From Pigmentiphaga sp. NML030171 (GTDB lineage: Bacteria > Pseudomonadota > Gammaproteobacteria > Burkholderiales > Burkholderiaceae_B), in the NCBI RefSeq assembly GCF_002188635.1, contig NZ_NINX01000051.1, forward strand, positions 186,001 to 250,000: a stretch of 64,000 nt of DNA, read 5' to 3'. This document shows, piece after piece, positions 34,892-43,689 of the stretch (its first letter is position 1; each line of letters starts with the position of its first letter). The notes under the pieces are model-generated. The model was not told the origin of the DNA, searched no databases, and saw only the letters and a program-made list of their open reading frames with translations. The position numbers were made by a program, and so were the translations under genes.

Positions 34892-34897
34892 GCCTGC

Positions 34898-35794
34898 ATG
34901 CATTTTCCCATCGTCGCCCTCGTCGGCAAATACCACGATACCGGCATCGCCGCGCCGTTGCGCGCGGTCGCGCAGATGCTGCGCGATGCCGGACGCGAGG
35001 TCGTGTTCGAGAAGGACACCGCCACCAATATCGGCGTCCTGGACTACCCCTCCGCCACCGTCGAGGAGATCGGGCAGCGCGCGTCGCTGGCCATCGTCAT
35101 GGGGGGCGACGGCACGATGCTGGGGGTGGCGCGGCAGCTGGCGCCCTGGGACGTGCCGGTGGTGGGAATCAACCACGGCCGGCTGGGATTCATCACCGAC
35201 GTCCCCATCGAGGATGCCGGCACCGCCATCGCCGGCATCCTCGACGGCCAGTTCGAGTCGGAAACCCGCACCCTGCTGGCCTGCAGCGTCATCCGGGGCG
35301 AAACCACGCTGGTCTCGGCGCTGGCCTTGAACGACGTGGTGCTGAGCCGGGCCGGCCTGGGCGGCATGCTGGAAGTCACGGTGCAGGTGGATGGCCTGTA
35401 CATGTCCAAGCAACGCGCCGACGGCCTGATCATCGCCACGCCCACGGGATCGACGGCCTACGCGCTGTCGGCCAACGGCCCCATCCTGCATCCGTCGCTG
35501 CGCGGGCTGGTGCTGGTGCCGGTGGCGCCGCAGGCGCTGTCGAACCGGCCGATCGCGATCCCGGACGACTGCACGATAGACATCACCCTCACCCGCTCTC
35601 CGGGGGGCCGCGACGAAAGCGCCAGCGTGCACTTCGACATGCAAAGCTGGTCGTCGCTGCAGGAAGGCGACCGCGTCCTGGTGAAACGCGCCGAACATAC
35701 CATCCGCTTCCTGCACCCGGCCGGATACAGTTATTTTTCCACCCTGCGGCGCAAGCTGCACTGGAACCAGATTTCCGGCACCGCGATCGACTAG
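34898..35794 (+). CDS. nadK: NAD kinase
   Basis: 298 residues; phosphorylates NAD to NADP. The GGDGT motif is at 69-73, and the family block INHGRLGFITD and the ATPTGSTAYALSANGPILHP signature are intact. The frame is open from 34814, but the ATG at 34898 aligns with the family N-terminus and lies six bases after a TATAAT box. It is followed 32 bases downstream by recN, as in many betaproteobacteria (hrcA, nadK, recN neighbourhood). Confidence 0.97.
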   Translation: MHFPIVALVGKYHDTGIAAPLRAVAQMLRDAGREVVFEKDTATNIGVLDYPSATVEEIGQRASLAIVMGGDGTMLGVARQLAPWDVPVVGINHGRLGFITDVPIEDAGTAIAGILDGQFESETRTLLACSVIRGETTLVSALALNDVVLSRAGLGGMLEVTVQVDGLYMSKQRADGLIIATPTGSTAYALSANGPILHPSLRGLVLVPVAPQALSNRPIAIPDDCTIDITLTRSPGGRDESASVHFDMQSWSSLQEGDRVLVKRAEHTIRFLHPAGYSYFSTLRRKLHWNQISGTAID

Positions 35795-35826
35795 TCTTTC
35801 CCGCCCCTTCCACCGGCCCCATTCGT

Positions 35827-37470
35827 ATGCTGCGCGCCCTGCACATCAACGATTTCGTGATCGTCGACCAGACCGAGGTCGAATTCGGCCCCGGCTTCAC
35901 CGTTTTCTCCGGCGAAACGGGCGCCGGCAAGTCGATCCTGATCGATGCGCTGGCGCTGGCCCTGGGCGAACGCGCCGATGCGTCGGTGCTGCGGGAAGGC
36001 GCCAGTCGGGCCGAGGTCAGCGCGGTGTTCGACGTTCCGCCGGCCCTGCTGGACTGGCTGGCCGAACGCGAGCTGGACACCGACAGCCTGGTGCTGCGGC
36101 GAGTCATCGATGCCCAGGGCCGCAGCCGCGGCTACATCAACGGCGTACCCGCCACCCTGACCCAGCTGCGCGAATTGGGCGAGCACCTGGTCGACATCCA
36201 TGGCCAGCACGCGCACCAGAGCCTGCTCAAGACCGATTCCCAGCGCGACATGCTGGACGACCACGGGGACCACGGCGCCTTGCGGCGCGAGGTGGCCCAG
36301 GCCTGGAAGGCCTGGCGCGAGCTGGCGCGCAGGCTCGAAGCCGTGGAACGCGACGCGGCCTCGCTGCAGCAGGAGCGCGAGCGCCTGCAATGGCAGGCCG
36401 ACGAGCTCGACAGGCTGGCGCTGAAGGACGGCGAATGGGAGCACCTGCAGGCCGAGCACGGCAGGCTGGCCCATGCCCAGTCGCTGATCGACGGCGCCAG
36501 CCAGACCATCGCCGCCCTGGAAGAAGACGATGACGCCGCCCATGCCCGCCTGGCCGCCGCGGCCCAGCGCATCGGCCAGCTGGCGGTGCACGACGCCGCG
36601 CTGGCACCGGTGTCCGAGGCGCTGGAATCGGCCCGTATCGCGTTGCAGGAAGCCGTCTCCGACCTGAACAGCTATCTGGGGCGCCTGGAGCTCGACCCCC
36701 AGCGCCTGGGCGAAGTCGAGGCGCGCCTGCAGGCGGTGTTCGACACCGCCAGGAAGTTCCGCCTGCAACCGGAGGAATTGCCCGAACGGCATGCCACGCT
36801 GCTGGCCCAGCTCGAGACCCTGAAGGAAGCCGAGGACGTCCAGGCGCTGCGCGCCAGGGCCGAAGCCGCCAAGGCCGCCTACGACGCCGCCGCCGCCAAG
36901 CTCGGCCGGGCCCGCAAGAAGGCGGCCGGCTCGTTGTCCAAGGCGGTGACCCAGGCCATGCAGACGCTGGCCATGACCGGCGGCCGCTTCGAGGTCGCGG
37001 TCGAGCCGGCCGACCCCGGTATCCACGGATCGGAGGCCATCGAATTCCGCGTCGCCGGACATGCGGGCACCACGCCCCGTCCGCTGGCCAAGGTGGCGTC
37101 CGGGGGCGAACTGGCGCGGATCTCGCTGGCCCTGTCCGTCATCGCCAGCCGCGCAGCGCGGGTTCCGACCCTGATCTTCGACGAAGTCGACACGGGCATA
37201 GGCGGCGCGGTGGCCGAGGTGGTGGGCAGGCTGCTGCGCGAACTAGGCAGTTTGCATCAAGTATTGTGCGTCACCCACCTGCCCCAGGTCGCCGCTTGCG
37301 GCAATACGCACCTGCGGGTCGACAAGCGCCAGGAGAAAGGCGCGGCGATCTCCACGGTCAATCGGCTGGACAGGGGGGGACGGGTGGACGAGATCGCCCG
37401 GATGCTGGGCGGCATAGAGATCACCGCCACGACGCGCAAGCATGCGCGGGAAATGATAGGCAACAACTGA
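35827..37470 (+). CDS. recN: DNA repair protein RecN
   Basis: 547-residue SMC-like ATPase involved in double-strand break repair. Walker A GETGAGKS at 29-36; a long coiled-coil middle (about 150-350); near the C-terminus the ABC signature VASGGELARISLAL and Walker B TLIFDEVDTGIGG. No LexA box is evident in the 32-bp gap after nadK, so any SOS control would have to act from upstream. Convergent with fur. Confidence 0.97.
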   Translation: MLRALHINDFVIVDQTEVEFGPGFTVFSGETGAGKSILIDALALALGERADASVLREGASRAEVSAVFDVPPALLDWLAERELDTDSLVLRRVIDAQGRSRGYINGVPATLTQLRELGEHLVDIHGQHAHQSLLKTDSQRDMLDDHGDHGALRREVAQAWKAWRELARRLEAVERDAASLQQERERLQWQADELDRLALKDGEWEHLQAEHGRLAHAQSLIDGASQTIAALEEDDDAAHARLAAAAQRIGQLAVHDAALAPVSEALESARIALQEAVSDLNSYLGRLELDPQRLGEVEARLQAVFDTARKFRLQPEELPERHATLLAQLETLKEAEDVQALRARAEAAKAAYDAAAAKLGRARKKAAGSLSKAVTQAMQTLAMTGGRFEVAVEPADPGIHGSEAIEFRVAGHAGTTPRPLAKVASGGELARISLALSVIASRAARVPTLIFDEVDTGIGGAVAEVVGRLLRELGSLHQVLCVTHLPQVAACGNTHLRVDKRQEKGAAISTVNRLDRGGRVDEIARMLGGIEITATTRKHAREMIGNN

Positions 37471-37488
37471 GGCGGGCCAGCGCCCGCC
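37471..37488. terminator. Bidirectional terminator hairpin between recN and fur
   Basis: GGCGGGC-CAGC-GCCCGCC, a perfect 7-bp stem with a 4-base loop, immediately after the recN stop and 12 bases from the fur stop. The flanking T-richness is modest in both directions. Confidence 0.55.
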
Positions 37489-37500
37489 CCTTGCCTGCCT

Positions 37501-37920
37501 TCAGCGGCTCTTGGCGCAGTTCTGGCAGATGCCGTAGAGCGACAGCGCGTGCCCGGTCAGCACGAAGTTGTGATCCTTGGCGATCTTCTGCTGGCGTTTT
37601 TCGATTTCCGCGTCGAAGAACTCCTCGACCTTGCCGCAATTGGTGCAGACCAGATGGTCATGGTGGTCGCCCTCGTTCAGCTCGAACACGGCCTTGCCGC
37701 TGTCGAACTGGCTGCGGACCAGCAGCCCGGCCTGCTCGAACTGCGTCAGCACGCGATAGACCGTGGCCAGCCCGATCTCGACGCTTTCGCCGATCAGGGC
37801 CCGATAGACGTCTTCGGCGCTCATGTGGCGCACTTCGGCCTTGCGGAAGACATCCAGGATCTTGAGCCGGGGAAAGGTCGCTTTCAGGCCTATACTTTTG
37901 AGTTCGCTTTGATCTGTCAT
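37501..37920 (-). CDS. fur: Ferric uptake regulator Fur
   Basis: 139 residues. N-terminal winged helix (about 1-80), then the His cluster HHDH at 86-89 and two Cys pairs, C92/C95 (CTNC) and C132/C135 (CQNC), giving the usual metal and zinc sites. Binds Fe2+ and represses iron-acquisition genes; a likely target is the PepSY operon at 4.3 kb. Divergent from bamE, a conserved betaproteobacterial arrangement; I see no strong Fur box in the 285-bp gap. AAGGGATC precedes the ATG. Confidence 0.97.
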   Translation of the reverse strand: MTDQSELKSIGLKATFPRLKILDVFRKAEVRHMSAEDVYRALIGESVEIGLATVYRVLTQFEQAGLLVRSQFDSGKAVFELNEGDHHDHLVCTNCGKVEEFFDAEIEKRQQKIAKDHNFVLTGHALSLYGICQNCAKSR

Positions 37921-38205
37921 GATGATCCCTTCTGAAAGCGGTTTCGTGTGTCGGTCCCCGCTGGACGGCGGGAACCGGCGTGGGTGCTGGGTCTTCGAGC
38001 CCAGTCAGCCATCTGGCGCGCGACACGCGCATGGCGCGGCGCTCCGGCATGGAAGGCGGCGGGACGGCCCGGCTCGGCGCACGAAGCGCCCTGTTACCCG
38101 TCCCGCGGCAGCCGTCCTGAAGTGCCGGGAAAGCCCCGGAAAAGCCCAGGCAATCCCCGAGGGCTTTATGATAACGGTTTCCCCAATCAAGACGAGTGCG
38201 GATCT

Positions 38206-38817
38206 GTGCCAAACGCTCTGATTTCCTTCATCCACGGCCAAGCCGGCACCTTGCGGCGGCTGGCCCCGGCCGCGCTGCTGGGCCTGGCGGCATGCAGCTC
38301 GGTCAACAACTACGTCCCGAACTTCGTCAAACCCTACCGGGCCGACGTCCAGCAGGGCAACTGGCTGACCCAGCAACAAGTGGAGCTGCTGCGCCCCGGC
38401 ATGACCCGCGAACAGGTGCGTTTCGCCCTGGGCAGCCCTACCCTGACCAGCATTTTCCATTCCGACCGTTGGGACTATCCGTACCTGTTCACGCCGGGCC
38501 ACGGGCAGACCGAGGAACGGCGCTTCACCGTCTATTTCGTCAACGACCGGCTCGAGCGCTGGACCGGCGATGAACAGCCCGCCCGCCAGCCGTTCCAGCA
38601 GAAGGACACGCGCAAGGCCCTGGGCGCCATCACGCAGCCGGCCCAGCAGGCCCCGAACGCGGCGCCCCTGACGGTCGAGGGCAACGCCGCCTCTCCCAGC
38701 CTGGACCCCGGTTCCGCGCCCGCCGTCGCCACGCCGGTCGCTCCGCTCGCGCCTCCCGCCGCACCGCCCTCCGGCGACGCGGCCCCCGCTCAACCCGCCA
38801 CGAATACCAAGGAATGA
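38206..38817 (+). CDS. bamE: Outer membrane assembly lipoprotein BamE (OmlA/SmpA)
   Basis: 203 residues from a GTG start. Lipobox LLGLAAC places the lipidated Cys near residue 27, followed by the conserved [21 protein letters not shown] and the [18 protein letters not shown] motif of BamE, part of the BAM beta-barrel assembly complex. Compared with E. coli it carries a long Pro/Ala-rich C-terminal extension (about residues 125-203). The frame is open from 37948, but the upstream part has no protein-like character; GTG at 38206 gives a normal-length lipoprotein signal peptide. The start is not certain. TATGAT at 38168 could be its -10. Confidence 0.88.
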   Translation: MPNALISFIHGQAGTLRRLAPAALLGLAACSSVNNYVPNFVKPYRADVQQGNWLTQQQVELLRPGMTREQVRFALGSPTLTSIFHSDRWDYPYLFTPGHGQTEERRFTVYFVNDRLERWTGDEQPARQPFQQKDTRKALGAITQPAQQAPNAAPLTVEGNAASPSLDPGSAPAVATPVAPLAPPAAPPSGDAAPAQPATNTKE

Positions 38818-38822
38818 CCTCG

Positions 38823-39632
38823 ATGCGTATCGCCATTGCCGGGGCTACCGGCCGCATGGGCCACATGCTGATCGAAGCCGTGCTCGCCGCCCCCGACCTG
38901 GAACTGGCCGTCGCGCTGGACCGCGCAGGCAGCCCCGCCATCGGCCACGATGCCGCCGAGTTCCTGGGCAAACAAAGCAAGGTCATCATCACCGACGACC
39001 TGGACGCTCTTGCCCAGGCCGACTGCCTGATCGACTTCACCCGACCCGAGGCCACGCTGGCCCACCTGGAAGCCTGCCGCCGCCACGGCGTCAAGCTGGT
39101 CATCGGCACCACGGGCTTCGACGAAGCCGGCAAGGCCGCGATCGCGGCGGCCGCCGACAAGGTCGGCGTGGTCTTCGCGCCCAACATGAGCGTGGGCGTG
39201 AACGTCACCCTCAAGCTGCTGGACATCGCCGCCCGCATCCTGAAGGACGATTACGACGTGGAAGTGTTCGAGGTCCACCACAAGCACAAGGTGGATGCTC
39301 CATCCGGCACGGCGCTGAAAATGGGTGAAACCGTGGCGCAGGCCTGGGGCAAGCCGCTGTCCGAGGTGGCCGAGTGGGCCCGCCATGGCGACACCGGAGC
39401 CCGCAAGCACGGCACCATCGGCTTTTCCTCCGCCCGCGGCGGCGACGTGGTGGGAGACCACACGGTCTTCTTCTGTGGCCCGGGCGAACGCATCGAGATC
39501 ACCCACCGCTCGAGCAGCCGCGTCAACTACGCCGAAGGCAGCCTGCGCGCCGCCCGCTATCTGGCGGACAAGTCGGCCGGCCTGTATGACATGCAGGACG
39601 TCCTGGGTCTGAGGTCCCCCCCTACGCGCTAA
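38823..39632 (+). CDS. dapB: 4-hydroxy-tetrahydrodipicolinate reductase
   Basis: 269 residues; NAD(P)H-dependent step of lysine and diaminopimelate synthesis. Rossmann motif GATGRMG at 7-13; catalytic block [14 protein letters not shown] with His152/His153 and Lys156. The ATG at 38823 is preceded by AAGGA at nine bases; another ATG at 38814 overlaps the bamE stop. The natural C-terminus would be MQDVLGL, but the frame continues six codons (RSPPTR) into repeat locus E, whose TAA ends the protein. Its rho-independent terminator lies beyond the repeat. Confidence 0.96.
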   Translation: MRIAIAGATGRMGHMLIEAVLAAPDLELAVALDRAGSPAIGHDAAEFLGKQSKVIITDDLDALAQADCLIDFTRPEATLAHLEACRRHGVKLVIGTTGFDEAGKAAIAAAADKVGVVFAPNMSVGVNVTLKLLDIAARILKDDYDVEVFEVHHKHKVDAPSGTALKMGETVAQAWGKPLSEVAEWARHGDTGARKHGTIGFSSARGGDVVGDHTVFFCGPGERIEITHRSSSRVNYAEGSLRAARYLADKSAGLYDMQDVLGLRSPPTR

Positions 39633-39787
39633 CGCGCGCCCCGCAGGGGGCGATGCGGGTGGACCGGCAAAGCCGGATCCACCGCATCCTGGGTCTGGGT
39701 GCGGACGTCTCGGGGCGGAGCGCCGCATCCCCTCAACGGTGCTGGCGGACCGGCAAAGCCGGATCCGCTGTGCCCTGGCAACGGCTA
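39616..39787. repeat. Palindromic intergenic repeat, locus E (two cores)
   Basis: Border CCCCCTACGCGCTAACGCG at the left, core 1 at 39661-39680 and core 2 at 39747-39766, both GGACCGGCAAAGCCGGATCC. The first half resembles the left half of locus C/F with GATGCGG-type arms; the second resembles locus D. TCCTGGGTCTG occurs at 39601-39611 (in dapB) and again at 39687-39697, flanking the first half as a direct repeat. Confidence 0.8.
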
Positions 39788-39788
39788 G

Positions 39789-39818
39789 AACGGCCTCTTA
39801 TGGGGCCGTTTTGCTTTT
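39789..39818 (+). terminator. Rho-independent terminator of dapB
   Basis: AACGGCC (39789-39795), 8-base loop, GGCCGTT (39804-39810), then TTGCTTTT. A good intrinsic terminator, separated from the dapB stop by the 172-bp repeat locus E, and ending on the stop codon of the convergent cheB. Confidence 0.75.
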
Positions 39819-40474
39819 CAGGGTCCATTGATGGCCTTGTTCTTGGCTTCTACGGCGATGACCAGGCGCTGGGCCATCTGGGGCAGCGGGACGATCTCGT
39901 GGACGGCGCCCAGGGCGATGGCTTCGCGAGGCATGCCGAAGACCACGCTCGACGCTTCGTCCTGGGCAAGGTTGTAGGCGCCGGCCTCGCGCAGCGTCAG
40001 CATGGCCCGCGCGCCGTCCTTGCCCATGCCGGTCAGCATGACGGCCACGGTGCACGCCCCCGCCGCGCGGGCGGCCGACAGGAACAGGACTTCGACCGAG
40101 GGACGGTGGCGATTGACCGGCTCGCCCTCGGACAACTGCGCGTGATAGCCCAGCAGCGGCAGCGGCCGCACCGCCAGGTGCGCGTGGCCGGGAGCCACAT
40201 AGACGTGCCCTGGATGCAGCCGTTCGTTGTGCTCGGCTTCCTTGACGCGCAGCGGCGTGTGCTTGTCCAGGCGCTCGGCGAAGCTGCGCGTGAACCCGGG
40301 CGGCATGTGCTGGGTGATGACGATGGGCGGCAGGTCGGCGGGCAGCGCTTCCAGCAGGTCGCGCAGCGCTTCGGTGCCGCCCGTCGAGGCGCCGATGGCG
40401 ACCAGCAGCCTGCGGTCGTATTGGGACGGCGGAGGCGCGCGGCCGTCGGCGGGCCGGTGGTGCTCGTCGGTCAT
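39818..40474 (-). CDS. cheB: CheB-type methylesterase lacking a receiver domain
   Basis: 218 residues consisting only of the CheB catalytic domain. The triad is visible as Ser30 (GASTGG), His56 (TQHMPPGF) and Asp153 (TGMGKDGA). Normal CheB has an N-terminal receiver domain of about 120 residues and a linker; here only a short Pro-rich lead (residues 1-20) precedes the catalytic part, so phosphorylation control must be absent or supplied in trans. It starts 8 bases after cheR, so cotranscribed. The start ATG has no good Shine-Dalgarno, suggesting coupling. Confidence 0.9.
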   Translation of the reverse strand: MTDEHHRPADGRAPPPSQYDRRLLVAIGASTGGTEALRDLLEALPADLPPIVITQHMPPGFTRSFAERLDKHTPLRVKEAEHNERLHPGHVYVAPGHAHLAVRPLPLLGYHAQLSEGEPVNRHRPSVEVLFLSAARAAGACTVAVMLTGMGKDGARAMLTLREAGAYNLAQDEASSVVFGMPREAIALGAVHEIVPLPQMAQRLVIAVEAKNKAINGP

Positions 40475-40482
40475 GGATGCGC

Positions 40483-41334
40483 TCAGCCCGGCTGCCTGGC
40501 GTAGACGGTACGCCCCTGGAGCACGAAGCGCTGCTGCCCCTGGGAAAAGCTTTCGGAATGCCCGACGAACAGCAGGGCTCCGGCCGGCATCAACCCGGCC
40601 ATGCGCTCGACCACCCGCAATTGCGTGGGGCGGTCGAAATAGATGAGGACGTTGCGGCAGAACACCGCATCGAGCGGCCCGCGCACCGGCCAGGCGGGAT
40701 CCAGCAGGTTCAACTGGCGGAAATTCACCAGCGCGCGCAGTTCGGGCCGCACGGCGTACAAGCCCTCGGCTTCCTCGATGAAGTAGCGCCGCGCCTGCTG
40801 GTCGGGCACCTTGGCCAGTTGATCCCGCCGGTACACGGCCTGGCGCGCGGTGGCCAGCACATGGGTGTCCAGGTCGGTCGCCAGGATGCGCACCGGCGGC
40901 GCCAGGGTCCCGAACACCTCGGCGGCCGTGATGGCCAGGGTCCAGGCCTCTTCGCCCGTGGAAGCGGCCGCGCACCAGAGTTGCAGGGTCTGGCCCGGGC
41001 GCTCGGCGGCCAGCCGCTTCAGGTAGGCGGCCAGGATCTGGAAATGGTGGTTCTCGCGGTAGAAATACGTGAGATTCGTGGTCAGCGCGTTGACGAAGTA
41101 TTCCCATTCAGGCGCGCCGGCGCGCAGGCCCTCCAGGTAGGCGCTGAAGGACGGACGGCCGGTCGCGCGCAGCCGCCGGGCCAGCCGGCTGTAGACCATG
41201 CTGCGCTTGGCGTCCGACAGCGAAATGCCGGTGTGCTGCCGCAACAGGGTCCGTATCCGGTCGAAATCCTGGCCGCTGAAGGCGAATTCGGTGCCGACGA
41301 GAGAGTCGGCCGTGCCCGGCATGGCGTCGGTCAT
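40483..41334 (-). CDS. cheR: CheR-type chemoreceptor methyltransferase
   Basis: About 283 residues. N-terminal helical CheR domain ([33 protein letters not shown]), then the SAM-dependent methyltransferase with [36 protein letters not shown] and CRNVLIYFD. It would methylate glutamates on chemoreceptors. The frame is open to a TTG at 41436, but a sigma-28 promoter (41405-41431) lies inside that part, so translation must begin further in: ATG at 41334 (used) or GTG at 41361. Pairs with cheB; no receptor gene is nearby. Confidence 0.9.
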   Translation of the reverse strand: MTDAMPGTADSLVGTEFAFSGQDFDRIRTLLRQHTGISLSDAKRSMVYSRLARRLRATGRPSFSAYLEGLRAGAPEWEYFVNALTTNLTYFYRENHHFQILAAYLKRLAAERPGQTLQLWCAAASTGEEAWTLAITAAEVFGTLAPPVRILATDLDTHVLATARQAVYRRDQLAKVPDQQARRYFIEEAEGLYAVRPELRALVNFRQLNLLDPAWPVRGPLDAVFCRNVLIYFDRPTQLRVVERMAGLMPAGALLFVGHSESFSQGQQRFVLQGRTVYARQPG

Positions 41335-41404
41335 GGCCAGGAGGCTGGTTCTGGAAGTCACGCTTGGCCCTAAAGGAAAAGCCCCCACGCTATCATTGAC
41401 GGGA

Positions 41405-41431
41405 TTATCGGCAACACTTACTGATTCATTA
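41405..41431 (-). promoter_or_regulatory. Sigma-28 (FliA) promoter of cheR-cheB
   Basis: On the minus strand TAATGAAT (-35, 5 of 8 to TAAAGTTT), an 11-base spacer, and a perfect GCCGATAA -10. Start of transcription would be near 41398. It lies in the gap shared with the divergent histidine kinase gene and ties this signalling island to the flagellar regulon. Confidence 0.7.
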
Positions 41432-41435
41432 AGCA

Positions 41436-43058
41436 ATGTTCAATCGCGGCCCCGTCTCCGTGCAGAACGCCAGCCCCCCGCAGGCCGGCCTGCCTCGCTT
41501 CATGACGGCCGCGCCCGGCCAGGCCCCGGCCGCGCTGGGCCCCGACGCCCGCGAAGCCTCGCAACTCGCCATCCTCTTCATCGAGGACTCGCTCGCCGAC
41601 TTCACGCTGATGCGCGCCGTGCTGGTCGACGCGGGGCTGAACGTCACGGCCCAGTGCGTGGACACCGAAACGACCATGCGGCAGGCCTTGGCCGAACGAG
41701 CCTGGGACGCCATCATCAGCGATCATTCCCTGCCGACCTTCAGCGGCCTGCGCGCGCTGAAGGTGGCCAAGGAAGTCGGGTTCCGCGGCCCCTTCCTCAT
41801 CGTGTCCGGCGCCATCGGCGAGGAAACCGCGGTCGAGGCTATGCGGGCCGGCGCCGACGACTATGTCATGAAGAACAACCTGCGCAGGCTCCCTCCCGCG
41901 CTGGAACGCGGCCTGCGCGAAGTGCAGACCCGCGACCAGCGGCAACGGGCGGAAACCGCGCTGGCCTCGGCCCACGATCAGCTGAACGCGGTCTTCTCGG
42001 CCACGCCGGTCGCCCTGTTCGCCATCTCGCGCGAGCGTACCGTCACCATGTGGAGCCCGGCCTGCGAAGACCTGACCGGACTGGGCTCGGCCGACACGCT
42101 GTCCCGCTCGTTCGCCCTGCCCTCGCAGCCCGACACCTGGAAGCTGCTGACCCTGATCGCCCCGGCGCTGGACGGTTCCGAGGTACGCGGCCTGCCGTTC
42201 AGCATAGAAACCCGGGGCGAAAAGCGCGAGTTGCTGGTATCGGCCAGTCCGCTCAGCGGTTCTCCGCCTTCGGGATGCGTGGTCGCGCTGTCCGACGTCA
42301 CTCACCTGGCCCATGCGCAGGCGGAACTCAGCCGTTCCGAAAGCCAGCTGCGCGAACTCTCCCGCCACACCGAGCGCGTGCGGGAGAACGAACGGGCCGA
42401 ACTCGCGCGCGAGATCCACGACGATCTGGGCGCCCTGGTCACCCGGATACGCGCCGACCTCGCGCTGGCCCGCCGCCGCTCCCGCGAAAAGGAAACGGCG
42501 CAGTTGCTGGACGAAGCCGAACAGATGGTCGCTTCGCTGGGCGAGGCCATCTCCCGTATCGCCCGGGCCATGCGGCCGCCCGTGCTCGACTTCGGCATCG
42601 TTGCCGCGATCGAGTGGCAAGCGCGCGATTTCGCGCAGCACACGGGCATCACCGTCAACGTCCACACCAACCAGGACGACCTGGCGCTCGAACTGGAGCA
42701 ATCCATCGCCGTCTTCCGCATCTTCCAGGAAGCCCTGACCAACGTGTTCAAGCATGCGCAGGCCACGCGCGTGGACGTCGACCTCTTCGCCGACGACAGC
42801 ACCCTCAGCCTGGAAGTCCGCGACAACGGCATCGGCCTGTCGTCCGACGCGCTGCGCAAGGGAACGTCGTTCGGCCTGCGCGGCATGATGGAACGCGTCC
42901 ACGGCCTGGGCGGCTGGATGGACATAGGCGGCGCGCCCCAGACGGGCACGCCGCCTTTCCGAGGAACCACACTCATGATTTCGATCCCGTTGAATCCCCC
43001 TACGCTCTCCCTGCCTGGCGGAAAATCCCCCCACCACGAGCCGGAGGACCAGGAATGA
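41436..43058 (+). CDS. REC-PAS hybrid histidine kinase (NarX/DegS-type catalytic core)
   Basis: 540 residues, no membrane segment, so cytoplasmic. An N-terminal receiver domain (about 45-160, phospho-acceptor Asp96 in ISDHSLP) is followed by a PAS-like domain (about 180-290), a HisKA_3 dimerisation helix with His328 in EIHDDLGA, and an HATPase domain (N-box FQEALTNVFKHA, G1 DNGIGL, G2 FGLRGMMERV). Receiver input at the N-terminus of a kinase suggests it takes a phosphoryl signal from another system. The downstream NarL-type regulator overlaps by ATGA and is the obvious partner. A weak TTGACG (41396-41401) could be its -35. Confidence 0.88.
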   Translation: MFNRGPVSVQNASPPQAGLPRFMTAAPGQAPAALGPDAREASQLAILFIEDSLADFTLMRAVLVDAGLNVTAQCVDTETTMRQALAERAWDAIISDHSLPTFSGLRALKVAKEVGFRGPFLIVSGAIGEETAVEAMRAGADDYVMKNNLRRLPPALERGLREVQTRDQRQRAETALASAHDQLNAVFSATPVALFAISRERTVTMWSPACEDLTGLGSADTLSRSFALPSQPDTWKLLTLIAPALDGSEVRGLPFSIETRGEKRELLVSASPLSGSPPSGCVVALSDVTHLAHAQAELSRSESQLRELSRHTERVRENERAELAREIHDDLGALVTRIRADLALARRRSREKETAQLLDEAEQMVASLGEAISRIARAMRPPVLDFGIVAAIEWQARDFAQHTGITVNVHTNQDDLALELEQSIAVFRIFQEALTNVFKHAQATRVDVDLFADDSTLSLEVRDNGIGLSSDALRKGTSFGLRGMMERVHGLGGWMDIGGAPQTGTPPFRGTTLMISIPLNPPTLSLPGGKSPHHEPEDQE

Positions 43059-43687
43059 TCCGTCTGGTGCTCGCCGACGACCACGCCATCGTGCGCTCCG
43101 GCCTGCGGCAGATCGCGCAGGCCGAGGAAGGCATATCGGTGGTCGGAGAAGCGGCCGATTGCGGCGACCTGCTCGACGTGCTGCGCAAGACCGAGGCCGA
43201 CGTCGTGCTGATGGACATATCCATGCCCGGCAAGAACGGGCTCGAAGGGCTCAAGCAGGTGCGCGAACGCTGGCCGCGCATCGCCGTGCTCATGCTCAGC
43301 ATGTATCCCGAGGACCAGTACGCGGTACGCAGCGTCAAGGCCGGCGCGGCCGGCTACCTGCACAAGAACTCCCCGCCCGAAACCGTGATCGAGGCCATCC
43401 GGACCGTCGCGCGCGGCAAGAAATACATCACGCCCGAACTGGCCGAACAACTGGCCACCCACCTCAGCCAGGGCGACGAGCGCCCGCCGCACGAATTGTT
43501 GTCCGACCGCGAATACCAGACCATGGTGATGATCGCCTCGGGCCGCACCCTGACCCAGATCGCCGAGGAAATCTCCCTCTCGCCCAAGACCGTCTCGGTC
43601 TACCGCGCACGCCTGCTCGAGAAGATGAAGCTCAAGAACAACGCCGAGCTGACCCACTACGCGCTGAAACACAAACTGGTGGAGTAG
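43055..43687 (+). CDS. NarL/FixJ-type response regulator
   Basis: 210 residues: receiver domain with acidic pocket DDH at 8-10 and Asp54 (VLMDISMPG), and a C-terminal LuxR-type HTH (about 145-205: LSDREYQTMVMIASGRTLTQIAEEI, SLSPKTVSVYRARLLEKM). The start overlaps the kinase stop (ATGA) with GGAGG upstream. Target genes are unknown; neighbours suggest motility or chemotaxis control. Its stop is 3 bases from repeat locus F. Confidence 0.93.
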   Translation: MIRLVLADDHAIVRSGLRQIAQAEEGISVVGEAADCGDLLDVLRKTEADVVLMDISMPGKNGLEGLKQVRERWPRIAVLMLSMYPEDQYAVRSVKAGAAGYLHKNSPPETVIEAIRTVARGKKYITPELAEQLATHLSQGDERPPHELLSDREYQTMVMIASGRTLTQIAEEISLSPKTVSVYRARLLEKMKLKNNAELTHYALKHKLVE

Positions 43688-43689
43688 AG

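Noticed and set aside
27809-34897. CIRCE operator for HrcA
   Set aside because: Looked for TTAGCACTC and GAGTGCTAA around hrcA, grpE, dnaK and dnaJ; none seen.
33585-35330. 581-codon plus-strand frame across hrcA and nadK
   Set aside because: Antisense to hrcA and out of frame with nadK; it passes through repeat D and shows low-complexity composition.
35795-35826. LexA box for recN
   Set aside because: No CTGT-N8-ACAG pattern in the 32-bp gap between nadK and recN.
37921-38205. Fur autoregulatory box between fur and bamE
   Set aside because: Only a short GATAACGG-like fragment near 38169; too weak to call.
37948-38205. N-terminal extension of bamE from the ATG at 37948
   Set aside because: The extra 86 codons are Arg/Pro/Trp-rich with no protein-like pattern, and would bury the lipoprotein signal peptide. 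The GTG at 38206 is preferred.
41198-43054. Long plus-strand frame running into the NarL-type regulator
   Set aside because: It overlaps cheR and the kinase in other frames and has Arg/Pro-rich nonsense translation. Only the part from 43055 is a gene.
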